Under the pieces are notes generated by a model. That model was not told where the DNA came from and searched no databases. It worked only from the letters and a program-made list of their open reading frames with translations. DNA of 64,000 nucleotides, taken from Anaeramoeba ignava. Lineage: Eukaryota; Metamonada; Anaeramoebidae. The translations under genes were made by a program, and so were the position numbers. This document shows positions 54,834-64,000 of the stretch, piece by piece. Numbering within the stretch: the first letter of the stretch is position 1; each line of letters opens with the position of its first letter. Location of the stretch: contig JAPDFW010000071.1 of assembly GCA_028826165.1 (NCBI GenBank), forward strand, positions 248,001 through 312,000, given 5' to 3'.

Positions 54834-57800
54834 TCATCGTTTATCACCCAATAAGGAATTTGCAGTTTTAATAAGATTAACAGGTTTTTTTGCATCAGCA
54901 ATCAAATATCCATTGAGATTCAAACCTTCAAGTAATTCTGCTTTATTTAGCAATTCTGATTGTGACATTATTTCCAACGTTTCAGGACCAATCAAGGTGA
55001 CGATTTCCTTGAATTTCTTTGAATAAATTTGGGACATTTCCTTTGCAAAGTCAATTTCAAGAAGATTCATTTGCTTTTTGTGTTCGAATTCAGCACTATT
55101 TTTTTCCTTCGAGAAATCGAGTTTGATTTTGTCTTCAATTTCCTCAGCAGTTGTAGTTAATGTTGCCTGATTGACTTTTGATTCTCCTTGAATAACGGCT
55201 GCTTCTGATTTTGCTTTTGCCTGCGCTTTTGCCTTCCCGGCGGTTTCTATTGATTTGCAGTCAGCTTGTTGTTGGTACAAAGTTTGGCGAGTTGTTTCGG
55301 CTTCAATTTCATCCTCAAGCTGCTGGATTTCAAGCTTTCCTTGTGATTCTGTTGATTTTTTCAACGCTTCATGTCGCGCATCTGCTTCTTGAGATTGGGT
55401 AGTAATGGATATTGCGAGTTGAACTGATTTTTGGAGTGACAGTCTTGTTTCTTCATCGATTGGTTCGACCGTTTGAATATCGATGTCAGTTACAATTAGA
55501 TTATTTGCTTTGAACTCAAGTCTGTCACGAACATGACCGGTTTTCTTGTCGACGCCAAAAACAGCCTTTCGGATCAACTGAGTAGGAGTTACGATGGAAT
55601 TCGTCAAATGGCGTTGCTGCAACACTTCCTCTGATTCTCGAACCAATAGCCTTGCACATGTCACCAATGAAGTCAGGTACTTGGAAAATTTTGGTTGATT
55701 CTTCCTTGATGTCTTTGTTGACTTCGAAACGCCAGGCATATTGCAGTTTAAGATTCAATCGGGCGTGGTCGCTTGTTTCTACTGTCACAAGATCTGTCGA
55801 GAAGTCTGGTCCCAAAAGAAGCGCGATTGCCTTGACTTGATGACCGATTTTTGGTCTTCCAGCTGACAACGACAAGACAGTGAAATCTTCATCAGGTTCA
55901 AGCATCACAAGATCAGGTCCAAACTGGACTCGTGCTGTTTTCTCTTTGTAGTCGTAGATCTGCACTGCAGAGTTATTTGGGATCTGGAATGTAACCACTC
56001 GTGTTTTGTCTCTTTGTGGCGCTTCCATTTGATCCGGTTGGATTCCACCTCGAGTGATTGTCGGATCTACATCAATGTTGATAAGCTTTTCCACAACGCT
56101 TGTCAACTCCTTTTCCCAAAGTTCCTCATATGGCTTGAGCATGTATGTTTCTCCAATCACTGTTCGGATCAATCCTGTCCGCAAATCTCGCACATAAACA
56201 CCCTCGTCTTTGTGCAACGGTATTGCTGCACGTCTCTCCAATAATTGCACTGCCACAGGCGGTATGTATCTCCGTGGCCCATGCACCATCCACCGCTCGC
56301 CAGGGGTTCTTCGTACTTTTGAAACTTTTTTATCTTTTTTCTTTTTTTCCTTGTTTTCGTTGTTCATGTCGGTGTCATGTTCGAGTTCTTTTTGTTCGTC
56401 TTCAAATTCCTCAACGCACCTTAAAAGAAGCGCTTCATTTTTCTTCAAAGTATTCACTTTTTCCAGTCCATTGTTCAGCAATTCTCCAGGATGCAAGAAA
56501 AAGTGTGGCTTCGCCTTTGCGGAGTTGTTTCTTGCCAAAGTGTTGCTTGCCATCAATGACTGGATTGAGAACAACACAGTACTGCATGTCGTTGAGAATA
56601 ACAAGGGGAACTTCTCTCACCACATCTTCAAACACTCCAGGAATGTAGTATTCTGTTTCCTGTTTTGTTACAAGCCATTCATTACCTGCTTTGCGTTTCT
56701 TGCCGAATTTGTCCACAAAAGTGCTTCTTGCTTTCAAATGAAGCGCCTTCCTGTCTGTGAGTACAAATCCCTTCACTAACCCCAAAACCTTCTCTTCCAC
56801 TTTTGGAAGATAAAATCCCTCTTTTGTTTCCAACCAAATTTCTCCTGCCTTGCGTGTCACTTCCCCGTCTGTAAAAGTACTCAGTGCTGTTAATTTCAGT
56901 GCACTGCTTTCTTCAATGAAAACTGCCTTAACAGTCTCTAATACCTGAACGCGAATGTTCGGGATATATGTTCCTGGTCCTTCAAAATACCATTCTGTTC
57001 CGGCTTTTCTTTCCACAATTACATCATTGATTTTTTCCTTGAAATCTTGGATTGCTTTTAATCGCAAGGCTTGTTGTGGTTGAACAGTTTGTAGTTTTAA
57101 AACACTACCTAATAATTTTTCTCCTGGATAAAGTGGGAATTTTTCATTTGATTCAAATCTAATTTCCTTTTCTCCATATTTCAACAAAACCTAAAAAGCA
57201 AGAAATTATTTAATTATTTAATCAATTATTTAAGAAATTATTTAAGAAATTATTTAAGAAATTATTTAATAAATTATTTAAGAAATTGTTTAATTATTTA
57301 AGAAATTTTAAGAAATTATTTAATAAATTATTTAAGAAATTATTTAAGAAATTATTTAAGAAATTATTTAATAAATTATTTAAGAAATTATTTAATAAAT
57401 TATTTAAGAAATTATTTAAGAAATTATTTAATAAATTATTTAATCAATTATTTAAGAAATTATTTAAGAAATTATTTAAGAAATTATTTAATAAATTATT
57501 TATTTAATTATTTAATTAATTATTTAAGAAATTATTTAATAAATTATTTAATAAATTATTTAATAAATTATTTATTTAATTATTTAATTATTTAATAAAT
57601 TATTTAAGAAATTATTTAATTAATTATTTAAGAAATTATTTAATAAATTATTTAATAAATTATTTAAGAAATTATTTAATAAATTATTTAAGAAATTGTT
57701 TAATTAATTATTTAATCAATTATTTATTATTTAAGAAATTATTTAAGAAATTGTTTAATCAATTATTTAATCAATTATTTAAGAAATTATTTAAGAAATT

Positions 57801-60177
57801 ATTTAAGAAATTATTTAATAAATTATTTAAGAAATTATTTAAGAAATTATTTAAGAAATTATTTAAGAAATTATTTAATAAATTATTTAAGAAATTATTT
57901 AAGAAATTATTTAATAAATTATTTAATAAATTATTTAATCAATTATTATTTAATTATTTAATAAATTATTTAAGAAATTGTTTGTAAATTATTTAATAAA
58001 TTATTTAATAAATTATTTAAGAAATTATTTAAGAAATTATTTAAGAAATTATTTAAGAAATTATTTAATAAATTATTTAATAAATTATTTAATAAATTAT
58101 TTAAGAAATTATTTAAGAAATTATTTAATAAATTATTTAATAAATTATTTAAATTAATAAAATTTATTTGTTTAATTATTTAATAAATTATTTAAGAAAT
58201 TATTTAATAAATTATTTAATAAATTATTTAATAAATTATTTAAGAAATTATTTAATTATTTAAGAAATTATTTAATAAATTGTTTAATAAATTATTTAAG
58301 AAATTATTTAAGAAATTATTTAAGAAATTATTTAAAATTATTTAATTAATTATTTAATAAATTATTTAATAAATTATTTAATAAATTATTTAATAAATTA
58401 TTTAAGAAATTATTTAATAAATTATTTAAGAAATTATTTAATAAATTATTTAATTAATTATTTAAGAAATTATTTAAGAAATTATTCTTTAAGAAATTAT
58501 TTAAGAAATTATTTAATAAATTATTTAAGAAATTGTTTAATAAATTATTTAATAAATTATTTAAGAAATTATTTAATAAATTATTTAATAAATTATTTAA
58601 GAAATTGTTTAATTATTTAATAAATTATTTAAGAAATTATTTAATAAATTATTTAAGAAATTATTTAAGAAATTATTTAATAAATTATTTAAGAAATTAT
58701 TTATTTAATTATTTAAGAAATTATTTAAGAAATTATTTAAGAAATTATTTAATAAATTATTTAAGAAATTATTTAATAAATTATTTAATTAATTATTTAA
58801 GAATTATTTAAGAAATTATTTAAGAAATTATTTAATAAATTATTTAAGAAATTATTTAATAAATTATTTAATAAATTATTTAATAAATTATTTAAGAAAT
58901 TATTTAAGAAATTATTTAATAAATTATTTAATAAATTATTTAAGAAATTATTTAATAAATTATTTAATAAATTATTTAATAAATTATTTAAGAAATTATT
59001 TAAGAAATTATTTAAGAAATTATTTAATTAATTATTTAAGAAATTATTTAATAAATTATTTAATAAATTGTTTAATAAATTATTTAAGAAATTATTTAAT
59101 AAATTATTTAATTAATTATTTAAGAAATTATTTAAGAAATTATTTAAGAGATTATTTAAGAAATTATTTAAGAAATTATTTAAGAAATTATTTAAGAAAT
59201 TATTTAAGAAATTATTTAATTATTTAAGAAATTATTTAAGAAATTATTTAATAAATTATTTAATAAATTATTTAAGAAATTATTTAATAATTTGAAATTA
59301 TTTAATAAATTATTTAATAAATTATTTAATAAATTATTTAAATTATTTAATAAATTATTTATTTAATTATTTAATAAATTATTTAAGAAATTATTTAAGA
59401 AATTATTTAATTAAATTATTTAATAAATTATTTAAGAAATTATTTAATAAATTATTTAATAAATTATTTAAGAAATTATTTAAGAAATTATTTAATAAAT
59501 TATTTAATAAATTATTTAATAAATTATTTAATAAATTATTTAATTAAATTATTTAAGAAATTATTTAATAAATTATTTAATAAATTATTTAATAAATTAT
59601 TTAAGAAATTATTTAAGAAATTATTTAATAAATTATTTAATAATTTAATTATTTAAGAAATTATTTAATTAATTATTTAAGAAATTATTTAAGAAATTAT
59701 TTAATAAATTATTTAAGAAATTATTTAATAAATTATTTAATAAATTATTTAAGAAATTATTTAAGAAATTATTTAAGAAATTATTTAATAAATTATTTAA
59801 GAAATTGTTTAATTAATTGTTTAAGAAATTGTTTAAGAAATTGTTTAATTATTTAATTATTTATTTGTTTAATTATTTAGTTATTTAAGAAAAAAGCAAA
59901 AAATTTTTTGCTCTTTTCCTTCTCTCAAATTCCCATTTTATATACATACTTGTCCATTCTCATCTAAAACTGGTTCATTATCCTCAATAACAACAGGATT
60001 TTCAATAACACAATACTGTCTTGGTCCAACTAAAATCATTTGTTTTGGTCCGTCAACAACTTTTTCATTATGTTGTTTTAAATAAGTTAATGGACCAACA
60101 AATAAACGAGTTATGTTTGTGTCTTCATCTAAAACATGTATATATTCATATGGTTTGAGTTTTATTGTATCTGACAT
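54834..60177 (-). CDS. MVP: Major vault protein (two exons, giant intron, two frame breaks)
   Basis: Exon 1 (60177-59950) encodes KLKPYEYIHVLDEDTN and GPRQYCVIENPV; exon 2 (57190-54834) holds the remainder, joined in phase 0 at GQ/VLLKYGEKE. MVP beta repeats are recognised by FPLYPGE, EWYFEGPGTYIP and EWLVTKQETEYYIP; the shoulder by VYDYKEKTARVQFGP and LSLSAGRPK; the cap helix by QSVQLAISITTQSQEADARHEA-type sequence; the end is PVNLIKTANSLLGDKR. The length is about 860 residues against 893 in human. MVP assembles 78 copies into the vault shell in the cytoplasm. Exon 2 is 2,357 nt, two more than a multiple of three. One extra base lies in the A-run 56498-56502 (before FLHPGELL) and one near 55590 (between HRNS and TQLIRKAVFG). 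Confidence 0.93.
57195..59890 (-). repeat. TTATTTAAGAAA/TTATTTAATAAA 12-bp array inside MVP intron 1
   Basis: The 2,759-nt intron (59949 to 57191 on the - strand, GTATGT...TTTTTAG) is about 95 percent a 12-bp unit AATTATTTAAGA / AATTATTTAATA with a few slips. Apparent + strand readings of Leu-Phe-Lys-Lys repeats are by-products of the 12-bp period. Confidence 0.93.
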
Positions 60178-60501
60178 TCAAAAATAAAAGAAAATAGAAG
60201 AAAAAATGAAAATTAAAATTAAAAAAATTAAAATTAAAATTTTAATTAAAATTAAGAAAAAAAAATTAAATAAAATTTCCCTTTTACAAAATGAGAACAA
60301 GTTACCTTTTTTGCTTTTTATTTTATTTTATATTTTTTTTAAAAGGTCACAATTAAATAAAGTTGAGTTTAATTTCGAAAAAAAAATTTTAAAATCGAAG
60401 AAAAATGTTTTTTTGATTTAATTAGAATTAAAAAGATTAAAAAAAAAAAAAGAGAATTGGAAAAAATTAAGATTTTGAAAATGTGAAATCAAAATGAAAG
60501 T
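60178..60501. other. Spacer upstream of MVP
   Basis: About 320 bp of A-rich sequence between the MVP start and the stop of the TPR gene, both on -. It has AAAATT blocks and one TTTTTTCATTTT on the - strand just 25 nt before the MVP ATG. Nothing else is seen. Confidence 0.5.
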
Positions 60502-63500
60502 TTAAAGTTTTGATTTATAATTTTCTATTATAGATTCAAGATTCAATTCAGGATGAATTTTACTTAATTTTGTTAAAAATTCAATTGAAATATCATAAAT
60601 CTTTTGTTCGATAAAAAAATTCACCAAATCCTCAATAAATTGATTTTTTTCGGATGAATTTTTTTTGATTAAATCGGAAAAAATTTGGATTGCCTCTTCA
60701 ATTTTTTGTTGATAAATCAAAATCTTTGTAATATGGAAAGTAGCATTTATTGAAGGGTCGATTTGGTGAGCCTTTTTATAAAATTCAAGGGATTTATCGA
60801 GAAGTTCCTTTTTAAGATAGACACCAGCAAGATTATAAAAAACATCATAACTTGAACTTCTGAGAGACAAACATTTCTCGTAAATTTGAATTGAGCTATC
60901 GAAATCTTCGATTTTTTCGTAAAGAATGGCAAGATTCCAAAGACAATCGAAATTGGATGGATCTATACTAATTGCTTTTTGATAATTTTTAAATGCTTCT
61001 TCATGATTTCCTATATGATCGTAAACAAAAGCAAGATTGTAGTGAGAATTTGAAATTGAATTGGAATTTGGATTGGAATCATCAATAGAGATTGCCTTTT
61101 GAGCTGATTCAATTGATTTCGTATAGTTTTCAATGGAAAAATAAGCCGTAGACAAATTGTTGAAAATATCCGGAGTTTCCATGCCTAATTCAATAGCTTT
61201 GTTCCAGTTTTCGATCGCAAGAGTGTATTTTCCTGTGTTGTCATAAACAACTCCAAGTGCGAAATAAGCGTCGGCAAAATTGGGATTTTTTTCAATTGAG
61301 AATTTGTAGCTGTCAACTGCGTTTTTGATATCGTTAATTTCTTCATAACATTTACCCAAGTAGTAGAAATGAAGATAATTGGCAACTTGCATTTTGACAA
61401 GCACTGTGTATGTTTCAATTACTTTCCGTGTTTTTTGTTGCGAAAGGTAAATTGATACTAACGTTTCATAAGCGCGGATCTGTTTTGGATCAATTACGAT
61501 TATTTGTTCCAAACATTTTTCTGCTTCTGAAATTTTTCCCTTTTGGATCAAAACTTGTGACAAAAGATTCCATCCTTCAATGTTATTTGGATCTAATTCT
61601 GTTGACGTTCTAAGTGCTTCAATGGCTTTGTCAATGTCGTTTTTCTGAATATATGTTTTTCCCAACAAAAAATATCCTTTTCCACTTTTAGGTGACAGTG
61701 ACACAAATTCAACAAGCATTGTGATTGCTTCCTCGAGCAAGTTTTCCGAAATGTACAAATCAAAAAGTGCTTGTAATGTTTCTTCGTTGCCACTGTCTAA
61801 TTCAAGTGCCTTTTTGTATAGTGAAATGGCTTCTTGAATACGATTTTGTTTTTCTTGGCATTGACCACTGTAGAATAGTGCTTTGCTGTTTGTTGGTTCT
61901 TTTCCAAAAACGACATTGAAATATTTTCCGGCTTGTTCGTAGTTTTTTTCTTCAAAATATGCCTTTGCTAAATTAAACAAGATTTGGGGTGTTTCTTTCT
62001 TGTTTTTGTTGAGCTCTTCATAATATTTGATTGCATTGGAAAAATCTTTAATAATTAAATAACATTGAGCAAGATCTTCCATTGATTTATAATTATTGGG
62101 ATCTTTTTCCAAAACAAGACAAAGGACTTTGATTTTTGATTTCGTGTCTTTTTTTTCTTGGTTTTGATTTTCATCTTGTTTTTGATCTTGTTGTTTTTTG
62201 TTTTTTGGAACATTTTTTTTGACATTTTTTTTGACAAGTTTTTTGAATTTTGTTGTTTTTGTTGTTTTTGTTTTTGCTTGATCTTCTTCATTTTTTTCGA
62301 ATTTCGGTTGTTTTTCTGAAGATGTTCTTCTAATAAGTCTTTGAATTTTTTTATTAGAATACGGTTTTTTTTGGAGAGCATTTGATTTCGAAATTGTTTT
62401 TTTTACAAGTGGCGTTTGTTTGTTTTGAACAGAGATTTTAGTTTTAATTGATTTTTTATTTTTTTGATCTTGTTTTTCATTTTTTTCTTGATCTTGATCT
62501 TTATCTTTATCTTTATCTTTATTTTGATCTTGATCATTTTGTTGGAATTTTTGTTGTTTTTCTGAAGATGTTCTTTTAATTAATCTTTTGATTTTTTTAT
62601 TAGTATTTGGTGCTTTTTTAACTGGATTTTTTACAGTTGATTTTTGATTTTTTTGAGAAGGAGTTTGACTTATTTTAGAAGTTTTGATTTGTTTTTTGTT
62701 TTTTATGTTGCTTTGATTTTGGGGGTTTTTTTTAACTTGTTTCTTTTTGATGATAACATTTTTTTGTTTTTGTATTTTATTATTTTTATCATCTTTTTCA
62801 ATTTGTTTATCTTTTTTTTTAATTTGATTTTTAATTTGATTATCTTCTTGAATTTGATTATCATTTTCAATTTGTTTATCTTTTTCGAATTTGTTTATCA
62901 TTTTCAATTTGTTTTTCAATTTGATTATCTTTTTGAATTTGATTATCTTTTTTTGAATTTGATTATCTTTTTCAATTTGATTATCTTTTTCAATTTTATT
63001 ATCTTTTTCTTCAATTTGATTATCTTTTTCAATTTGTTTATCTTTTTGAATTTGATTATCTTTTTCAATTTGATTATCATTTTCAATTTGATTATCTTCT
63101 TCAATTTGATTATCATTTTCTTCAATTTGATTATCTTCTTGAATTTGATTATCTTCTTTAATTTGATTATCTTTTTCAATTTGATTATCATTTTCAATTT
63201 GTTTTTCAATTTGATTATCTTTTTTAATTTGTTTTTGAATTTGATTATCTTCTTGAATTTGATTATCTTTTTCAATTTGTTTTTGAATTTGATTATCTTT
63301 TTGAATTTGATTATCTTTTTGAATTTGATTATCTTTTTGAATTTGATTATCTTTTTCTCCAATTTGATTATCTTTTTCTTCAATTTGATTATCTTCTTGA
63401 ATTTGATTATCATTTTGAATTTGATTATCATTTTCAATTTGATTATCATTTTCAATTTGATTATCATTTTCAATTTGATTATCATTTTCAATTTGATTAT

Positions 63501-64000
63501 CTTCATGAATTTGTTTTTCAATTTGATTATCTTCTTGAATTTGATTATCATTTTCAATTTGATTATCATTTTCAATTTGTTTTTGAATTTGATTATCATT
63601 TTGAATTTGATTATCATTTTCAATTTGATTATCTTTTTCAATTTGTTTTTGAATTTGATTATCATTTTGAATTTGATTATCATTTTGAATTTGATTATCT
63701 TTTTCAATTTGATTATCATTTTCTTTAATTTGATTATCTTTTTTAATTTGATTATCTTCATGAATTTGTTTTTCAATTTGATTATCTTCTTTAATTTGAT
63801 TTTTTTCTTGAATTTGATTATCATTTTCTTGAATTTGATTATCTTTTTCAATTTGATTATCTTTTTGAATTTGATTATCATTTTGAATTTGATTATCATT
63901 TTGAATTTGATTATCATTTTCTTCAATTTGATTATCTTCTTTAATTTGATTATCTTCTTCAATTTGTTTTTGAATTTGATTATCTTCTTCAATTTGATTT
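60502..64000 (-). CDS. Large TPR-repeat protein with Asp-Asn-Gln-Ile repeat N-terminus (5' truncated by window edge)
   Basis: From the stop at 60502 upstream, about 15 TPR repeats occupy 62120-60520 (e.g. ALFYSGQCQEKQNRIQEAIS, GYFLLGKTYIQKNDIDKAIE, NNLSTAYFSIENYTKSIESA). They suggest an Ogt/CDC27-like superhelical scaffold. Upstream is a 300-residue Lys/Gln-rich region containing two copies of NKKIxRLIxRTSSEKQxKF (about 62575 and 62335). The reading frame does not stop there. It stays open through the DNQIQKDNQIEK-type repeat to the right edge, at least 1,166 codons in all, without any ATG in the repeat, so the start lies outside the window. The partner or pathway is unknown. Confidence 0.82.
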   Translation of the reverse strand, partial: NQIEEDNQIQKQIEEDNQIKEDNQIEENDNQIQNDNQIQNDNQIQKDNQIEKDNQIQENDNQIQEKNQIKEDNQIEKQIHEDNQIKKDNQIKENDNQIEKDNQIQNDNQIQNDNQIQKQIEKDNQIENDNQIQNDNQIQKQIENDNQIENDNQIQEDNQIEKQIHEDNQIENDNQIENDNQIENDNQIENDNQIQNDNQIQEDNQIEEKDNQIGEKDNQIQKDNQIQKDNQIQKDNQIQKQIEKDNQIQEDNQIQKQIKKDNQIEKQIENDNQIEKDNQIKEDNQIQEDNQIEENDNQIEEDNQIENDNQIEKDNQIQKDKQIEKDNQIEEKDNKIEKDNQIEKDNQIQKKIIKFKKIIKLKNKLKMINKFEKDKQIENDNQIQEDNQIKNQIKKKDKQIEKDDKNNKIQKQKNVIIKKKQVKKNPQNQSNIKNKKQIKTSKISQTPSQKNQKSTVKNPVKKAPNTNKKIKRLIKRTSSEKQQKFQQNDQDQNKDKDKDKDQDQEKNEKQDQKNKKSIKTKISVQNKQTPLVKKTISKSNALQKKPYSNKKIQRLIRRTSSEKQPKFEKNEEDQAKTKTTKTTKFKKLVKKNVKKNVPKNKKQQDQKQDENQNQEKKDTKSKIKVLCLVLEKDPNNYKSMEDLAQCYLIIKDFSNAIKYYEELNKNKKETPQILFNLAKAYFEEKNYEQAGKYFNVVFGKEPTNSKALFYSGQCQEKQNRIQEAISLYKKALELDSGNEETLQALFDLYISENLLEEAITMLVEFVSLSPKSGKGYFLLGKTYIQKNDIDKAIEALRTSTELDPNNIEGWNLLSQVLIQKGKISEAEKCLEQIIVIDPKQIRAYETLVSIYLSQQKTRKVIETYTVLVKMQVANYLHFYYLGKCYEEINDIKNAVDSYKFSIEKNPNFADAYFALGVVYDNTGKYTLAIENWNKAIELGMETPDIFNNLSTAYFSIENYTKSIESAQKAISIDDSNPNSNSISNSHYNLAFVYDHIGNHEEAFKNYQKAISIDPSNFDCLWNLAILYEKIEDFDSSIQIYEKCLSLRSSSYDVFYNLAGVYLKKELLDKSLEFYKKAHQIDPSINATFHITKILIYQQKIEEAIQIFSDLIKKNSSEKNQFIEDLVNFFIEQKIYDISIEFLTKLSKIHPELNLESIIENYKSKL
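62815..64000 (-). repeat. 18/21-bp coding repeat (Asp-Asn-Gln-Ile-x-x)
   Basis: Every GATAAT unit checked between 62960 and 63984 falls in the same codon phase on the - strand. Between 62886 and 62955 two indels (two extra A in an A7 run, one extra C) cancel out, leaving a short KIIKFKKIIKLKNK stretch read in another phase before the frame is regained. Confidence 0.88.

Noticed and set aside
55580-56505. Programmed +1 frameshifting in MVP
   Set aside because: The two sites share no slip sequence and no stop codon sits at the shift point; kept only as a remote possibility within the findings.
57286-58811. + strand Leu-Phe-Lys-Lys repeat proteins
   Set aside because: By-products of the 12-bp intron array of MVP, with no conserved flank or start context.
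62943-63992. - strand Lys-Ile-Ile-Lys-Phe repeat protein
   Set aside because: It ends in a stop within the repeat, whereas the DNQI frame of the same strand runs into the TPR domain; the Lys/Ile frame is a shadow.
1-64000. tRNA, rRNA or transposase genes
   Set aside because: I looked for GC-richer cloverleaf-like blocks and for reverse transcriptase or transposase motifs in the spacers and saw none; spacers are simple repeats.

Overview
The window reads as nuclear DNA of a free-living, very AT-rich protist. Genes are intron-bearing: 26 GT-AG introns can be placed by frame and homology. The standard code is used, and there are long Asn/Gln/Glu tracts. The gene set is plainly eukaryotic (VPS13, AMPK beta, CTNNBL1, an SLC12 cotransporter, a ChAPs/exomer protein, a receptor-like kinase, a RtcB-type RNA ligase, major vault protein). 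Several BTB genes lie together, joined to ankyrin or RCC1 repeats, and there is an RGS-RhoGEF. This combination suggests an amoeboid protist such as an anaeramoebid. That assignment is inference; a Dictyostelium-like amoebozoan is the main alternative.

Layout. 1-5.0 kb: 3' end of a VPS13-like lipid-transfer protein (+), an AMPK beta subunit (-) and a GalT-family nucleotidyltransferase (-). 5.3-25.3 kb: a BTB-rich stretch on the + strand. It holds a 1,745-residue double-BTB protein with two huge low-complexity tracts, CTNNBL1, two tandem ankyrin-BTB paralogues that are each broken by a different single-base indel, an SLC12 cation-chloride cotransporter, and an RCC1-BTB protein. 25.4-33.3 kb: an RGS-RhoGEF-PH-MORN protein (+) and a ChAPs-family protein (-). 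33.4-47.8 kb: a receptor-like kinase with a beta-propeller/FN3 ectodomain (+), RtcB (+) and a membrane-anchored double-BTB protein (+). 48.1-64 kb, all on -: an ML-domain membrane protein, a protein with an amidotransferase-like C-terminus, major vault protein, and a large TPR protein that runs off the right edge.

Between and inside these genes lie about a dozen different simple tandem repeats, each nearly private to one intron or spacer. Introns fall into two classes: 15 short ones (61-103 nt) and 11 long ones (228-2,759 nt) filled almost entirely with one repeat. A strand-oriented T-run/CAT element sits just upstream of most start codons on both strands.

Signalling and ubiquitin-adaptor functions dominate (five genes carry two BTB units each; RGS/RhoGEF; kinase; AMPK), together with membrane traffic (VPS13, ChAPs, SLC12). 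No operon logic is expected. At least eight genic indels break reading frames. In most cases the exon length returns to a multiple of three when one base is added or removed, so either the assembly carries residual indels or several genes are decaying.
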